From NCBI GenBank assembly GCA_964420325.1, contig CAYQSU010000009.1:1-64000 (forward strand): DNA of 64,000 nucleotides, given 5' to 3'. A program made the position numbers and the translations under genes. The notes under the pieces were generated by a model. It was given only the letters and a program-made list of their open reading frames with translations, did not search any database and was not told the DNA's origin. This DNA is from CAYQSU01 sp964420325 (lineage in GTDB: Bacteria; Pseudomonadota; Alphaproteobacteria; Rhodospirillales; Defluviicoccaceae). Shown piece after piece: positions 61,431 through 64,000 of the stretch; position 1 is the stretch's first letter, and each line of letters opens with the position of its first letter.

Positions 61431-61838
61431 ATGCCGCCGGAAGACAGGGATCGTTGGATGTGGGCCGAAGCCTGCCAGATGCTGGAGCGGGCCGAACGCC
61501 TCCACCGCCAGTTCTTTCAGATCCGACCGAGCCCGGAGAAGCGGCCGCTGTGGGAGCCGCCGGTCGATGTCATCGAAACGACGGAGGAGGTCGGCATCCT
61601 GGTGGCGCTGCCGGGCGTCGAGCCGTCCGAGATCCGGGTCAGCGTCGACGGCGACACTCTCGTCGTCAGCGGCGTGCGGTCGATGCCGCCGGTGTACCGC
61701 ATGGCTGCCATCCATCGCCTCGAGGTTCCGCACGGACGGTTCGAGCGCCGCCTGCAACTGACGTGGGACCGCCTCGAGCTCCGCGGCCGCGATGTTCTCA
61801 ACGGCTGCCTCCTCCTGACCTTCCGCAAGCTTCCCTAG
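61431..61838 (+). CDS. Small heat shock protein, Hsp20 family
   Basis: A 135-residue alpha-crystallin-type chaperone. The N-terminus WMWAEACQMLERAERLHRQFF leads to the core PPVDVIETTEEVGILVALPGVEPSEIRV and a GxLxxxF-type end. It binds unfolding proteins. The lon start is 13 bases after its stop, so chaperone and protease are likely one unit. Confidence 0.92.
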   Translation: MPPEDRDRWMWAEACQMLERAERLHRQFFQIRPSPEKRPLWEPPVDVIETTEEVGILVALPGVEPSEIRVSVDGDTLVVSGVRSMPPVYRMAAIHRLEVPHGRFERRLQLTWDRLELRGRDVLNGCLLLTFRKLP

Positions 61839-61851
61839 GCGCGTTGCGACG

Positions 61852-64000
61852 ATGACCAGCGAAACCAACCAGGCGGAGCCGAAAGCGAGAGGGGCCGAGC
61901 GAGAGGCACCGCCCGCGGTGGACCAGACGGGCGAGGCAGCCGGCGCGGACCGCGCCATCCCGGACGATGCGCTGATCATCCTTCCGGTGCGCAACCTGGT
62001 GCTGTTTCCGACGATCATCCTGCCGATCGCCGTCGGTCGGCCGGCATCGGTCGCCGCCGCCCAGGAAGCGGCCAAGAGCGAGCGCCCGCTCGGGGTCCTC
62101 CTCCAGCGCGATCCCGCGGTCGATGCGCCGGGACCGGAACAGCTGCACGACGTCGGCACCGTCGCCAACATCCTCCGCTACATCACCGCGCCAGACGGCA
62201 GCCACCACATCGTCTGCCAGGGCGTCGAGCGGTTCCGCATCCTCGCCTTTCTCGAAGGCTATCCGTTCCCGGTCGCGCGGGTCGAGCGCATCGAGGAGAA
62301 GGAGGGCGCGCACACCCCGGAGATCGAGGGCCGCATGCACCTCCTCCGTGAGCGCGTGGTCGAGGCCCTGAAGCTCTTGCCGCAGGCTCCCGGCGAGCTG
62401 ATCACCACCATCCAGGGCATCACCTCGGGCCATCTCCTTGCCGACGCCGTCGCCGGCTTCATGGACCTGGCGGCCCAGGAGAAGCAGGAGGTCCTGGAGA
62501 TGTTCGATCTCAAGGACCGCCTCGACCGGGTCCTCGACCTCGTCAACCACCGCATCGCGGTGCTGCGCGTCTCCCGCGAGATCGGCGAACAGACCAAGGA
62601 GTCGATGGAGGAGCGCCAGCGCGAGTTCATCCTTCGCGAGCAGATGCGCACCATCCAGAAGGAGCTGGGCGAGGGCGACGAGAAGACGGCGGAGATCGCC
62701 GAGCTGGCCGAGGCGATCGCCAAGGCGCGGATGCCCGAGGAGGTGGAGCAGCAGGCCCGCAAGGAGCTGAGGCGGCTCGAGCGGATGCCGGACGCCTCCG
62801 CCGAGTACTCGATGGTCCGCACGTACATCGACTGGCTCACCGAGCTGCCGTGGTCTGTGGAGAGCGCCGCGCCGATCGACATCGCAGAGGCGCGCCGGAC
62901 CCTCGACGCGGACCATTACGGCCTCGAGAAGGTCAAGCGCCGCATCCTCGAATTCCTCGCCGTCCGCAAGCTGGCGCCCGAGGGCAAGAGCCCGATCCTC
63001 TGCTTCGTCGGGCCGCCGGGGGTCGGCAAGACCTCGCTCGGCCAGAGCATCGCCCGTGCCACGGGACGCAAGTTCGTCCGCGCGAGCCTCGGCGGTGTCC
63101 ACGACGAGGCCGAGATCCGCGGCCACCGCCGGACCTACATCGGGGCGCTGCCCGGCACCATCATCCAGAACATCCGCAAGGCCGGCACGCGGGACTGCGT
63201 GTTCATGCTGGACGAGATGGACAAGCTCGGCGCCGGCTTTCACGGCGACCCCTCGTCGGCGCTCCTCGAGGTGCTCGATCCCGAGCAGAACGCGACCTTC
63301 CGCGACAACTACCTCGGCGTGCCCTTCGATCTCAGCCACGTGCTCTTCATCGGCACCGCCAACGTGCTTGACGCCATCCCGGGGCCGCTCCGCGACCGCA
63401 TGGAGGTGATCGAGCTGCCCGGCTACACCGAGGACGAGAAACTGCAGATCGCCCGCCGCTATCTCGTCCGCCGCCAGCTCACCGCCAACGGGCTCACCCC
63501 CGATCACTGCGAGATCACCGACGACGCCCTCCGCGCCATCATCCGCGACTACACCCGCGAGGCCGGCTGCCGCACTCTCGAGAGGGAGATCGGCGCCGCG
63601 TTCCGGCGGGTGGCGATGCGGGTCGCGGAAGGCACCGCTCGCAGGGTTCGCATCGACGCGGGCGATCTGCAGGAGATCCTCGGCGCGCGCCGGTTCGAGA
63701 GCGAGGTCGCGATGCGTACCAGCGTACCCGGCGTCGCCACCGGCCTCGCCTGGACGCCGACCGGCGGCGACATCCTGTTCATCGAGGCGGCGCGCGTGCC
63801 CGGCTCCGGCAAGCTGATCCTCACCGGCCATCTCGGCGAGGTGATGAAGGAGAGCGCCCAGGCGGCCCTGAGCCTGGTCAAGGCCCGCGCCGGGCGGCTG
63901 AAGCCGGGACCGGAGGCGTTCGAGAAGAGCGACATCCACGTCCACGTGCCCGCCGGCGCGATCCCCAAGGACGGCCCCAGTGCCGGCGTCGCGATGTTCG
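61852..64000 (+). CDS. lon: ATP-dependent protease Lon, truncated by window end
   Basis: About 716 residues of Lon are in the window, open to the edge. The N-terminal substrate domain starts near LIILPVRNLVLFPT. The AAA+ part has Walker A CFVGPPGVGKTSLGQSIARA and Walker B VFMLDEMDKLG. The last residues read PKDGPSAGVAMF, which includes the catalytic Ser; the catalytic Lys lies beyond. A Pro/Ala/Glu-rich 35-residue leader precedes the core. Lon degrades damaged and regulatory proteins such as DnaA and CcrM in alphaproteobacteria. Coupled to hsp20. Confidence 0.97.
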   Translation, partial: MTSETNQAEPKARGAEREAPPAVDQTGEAAGADRAIPDDALIILPVRNLVLFPTIILPIAVGRPASVAAAQEAAKSERPLGVLLQRDPAVDAPGPEQLHDVGTVANILRYITAPDGSHHIVCQGVERFRILAFLEGYPFPVARVERIEEKEGAHTPEIEGRMHLLRERVVEALKLLPQAPGELITTIQGITSGHLLADAVAGFMDLAAQEKQEVLEMFDLKDRLDRVLDLVNHRIAVLRVSREIGEQTKESMEERQREFILREQMRTIQKELGEGDEKTAEIAELAEAIAKARMPEEVEQQARKELRRLERMPDASAEYSMVRTYIDWLTELPWSVESAAPIDIAEARRTLDADHYGLEKVKRRILEFLAVRKLAPEGKSPILCFVGPPGVGKTSLGQSIARATGRKFVRASLGGVHDEAEIRGHRRTYIGALPGTIIQNIRKAGTRDCVFMLDEMDKLGAGFHGDPSSALLEVLDPEQNATFRDNYLGVPFDLSHVLFIGTANVLDAIPGPLRDRMEVIELPGYTEDEKLQIARRYLVRRQLTANGLTPDHCEITDDALRAIIRDYTREAGCRTLEREIGAAFRRVAMRVAEGTARRVRIDAGDLQEILGARRFESEVAMRTSVPGVATGLAWTPTGGDILFIEAARVPGSGKLILTGHLGEVMKESAQAALSLVKARAGRLKPGPEAFEKSDIHVHVPAGAIPKDGPSAGVAMF

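Noticed and set aside
61798..63945. Long open frame opposite lon
   Set aside because: It mirrors lon, whose motifs are complete; no family features on this strand.

Overview
This 64-kb window is chromosomal DNA of a high-GC alphaproteobacterium. The best taxonomic marker is GcrA (20525-20881), a cell-cycle regulator essentially restricted to Alphaproteobacteria. The order rplU-rpmA-obg-proB-proA-nadD-rsfS also fits that class, most like Rhodospirillales or Rhizobiales. A run of ten N inside purK (2486-2495) and a one-base frameshift in a protease gene (35474/35475) suggest a draft or metagenome-derived assembly. I see no rRNA, tRNA, CRISPR array, transposase or integrase.

Layout, left to right. 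1-3136: end of lpxK, a late acyltransferase of lipid A synthesis, purE and purK. 3133-6599: a small conserved protein and a one-polypeptide DNA methyltransferase/nuclease resembling type IIG restriction-modification enzymes. 7042-11842: part of an exopolysaccharide locus of the exosortase (XrtA/PEP-CTERM) type, with an outer-membrane export protein that looks like a fusion of two usually separate proteins, and two divergent GT4 glycosyltransferases. 11994-12548: a hemerythrin-like protein. 12599-18015: housekeeping block with a near-consensus sigma-70 promoter, running from ribosomal proteins L21 and L27 through Obg and proline synthesis to NadD and RsfS. 18046-20474: reverse-strand trio of a carbamoyltransferase, a DUF5989 peptide and an SxtJ-like membrane protein. 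20525-22635: gcrA, a DMT permease and a small membrane protein. 22800-24559: a tight ATPase-PIN gene pair that looks like a defence or toxin-type island. 24648-31878: DUF2177 protein, a large AsmA/YhdP-like envelope protein, and glnE.

32004-35039: bacterioferritin-like, FliL-like, alanine-zipper lipoprotein, CZB-domain and DUF1232 genes. 35220-39270: an ECF sigma factor, its anti-sigma factor and a secreted alpha-helical protein, divergent from a frameshifted subtilase; both directions carry GGAAY-N16/17-CGTT promoter motifs. 39330-43675: a small coiled-coil protein, ubiX and putA. 43782-45701: a c-type cytochrome with no Met in its mature part, and a secreted trypsin-like protease. 45739-48460: LysR/pirin pair and a UDP-glucuronate epimerase-like enzyme. 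48701-52165: a fused indolepyruvate ferredoxin oxidoreductase. 52289-56225: DRR-repeat protein, RarD, an AEC transporter and pyruvate kinase. 56398-59068: CheZ-like phosphatase, Tag glycosylase, secreted cyclophilin and a secreted protein with two CBM21-like repeats. 59088-61255: VWA protein and MoxR ATPase. 61431-64000: Hsp20 and the start of lon, cut by the window end just after its catalytic Ser.

The items most likely to repay follow-up are the ATPase-PIN pair (with an unusual PIN active site), the export/beta-barrel fusion, the carbamoyltransferase trio, the ECF-subtilase module with matched divergent promoters, the tandem CBM21-like protein, and the apparent non-canonical start codons and five-codon bridging ORFs. 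All functions are inferred by reading sequence; no database search was run.
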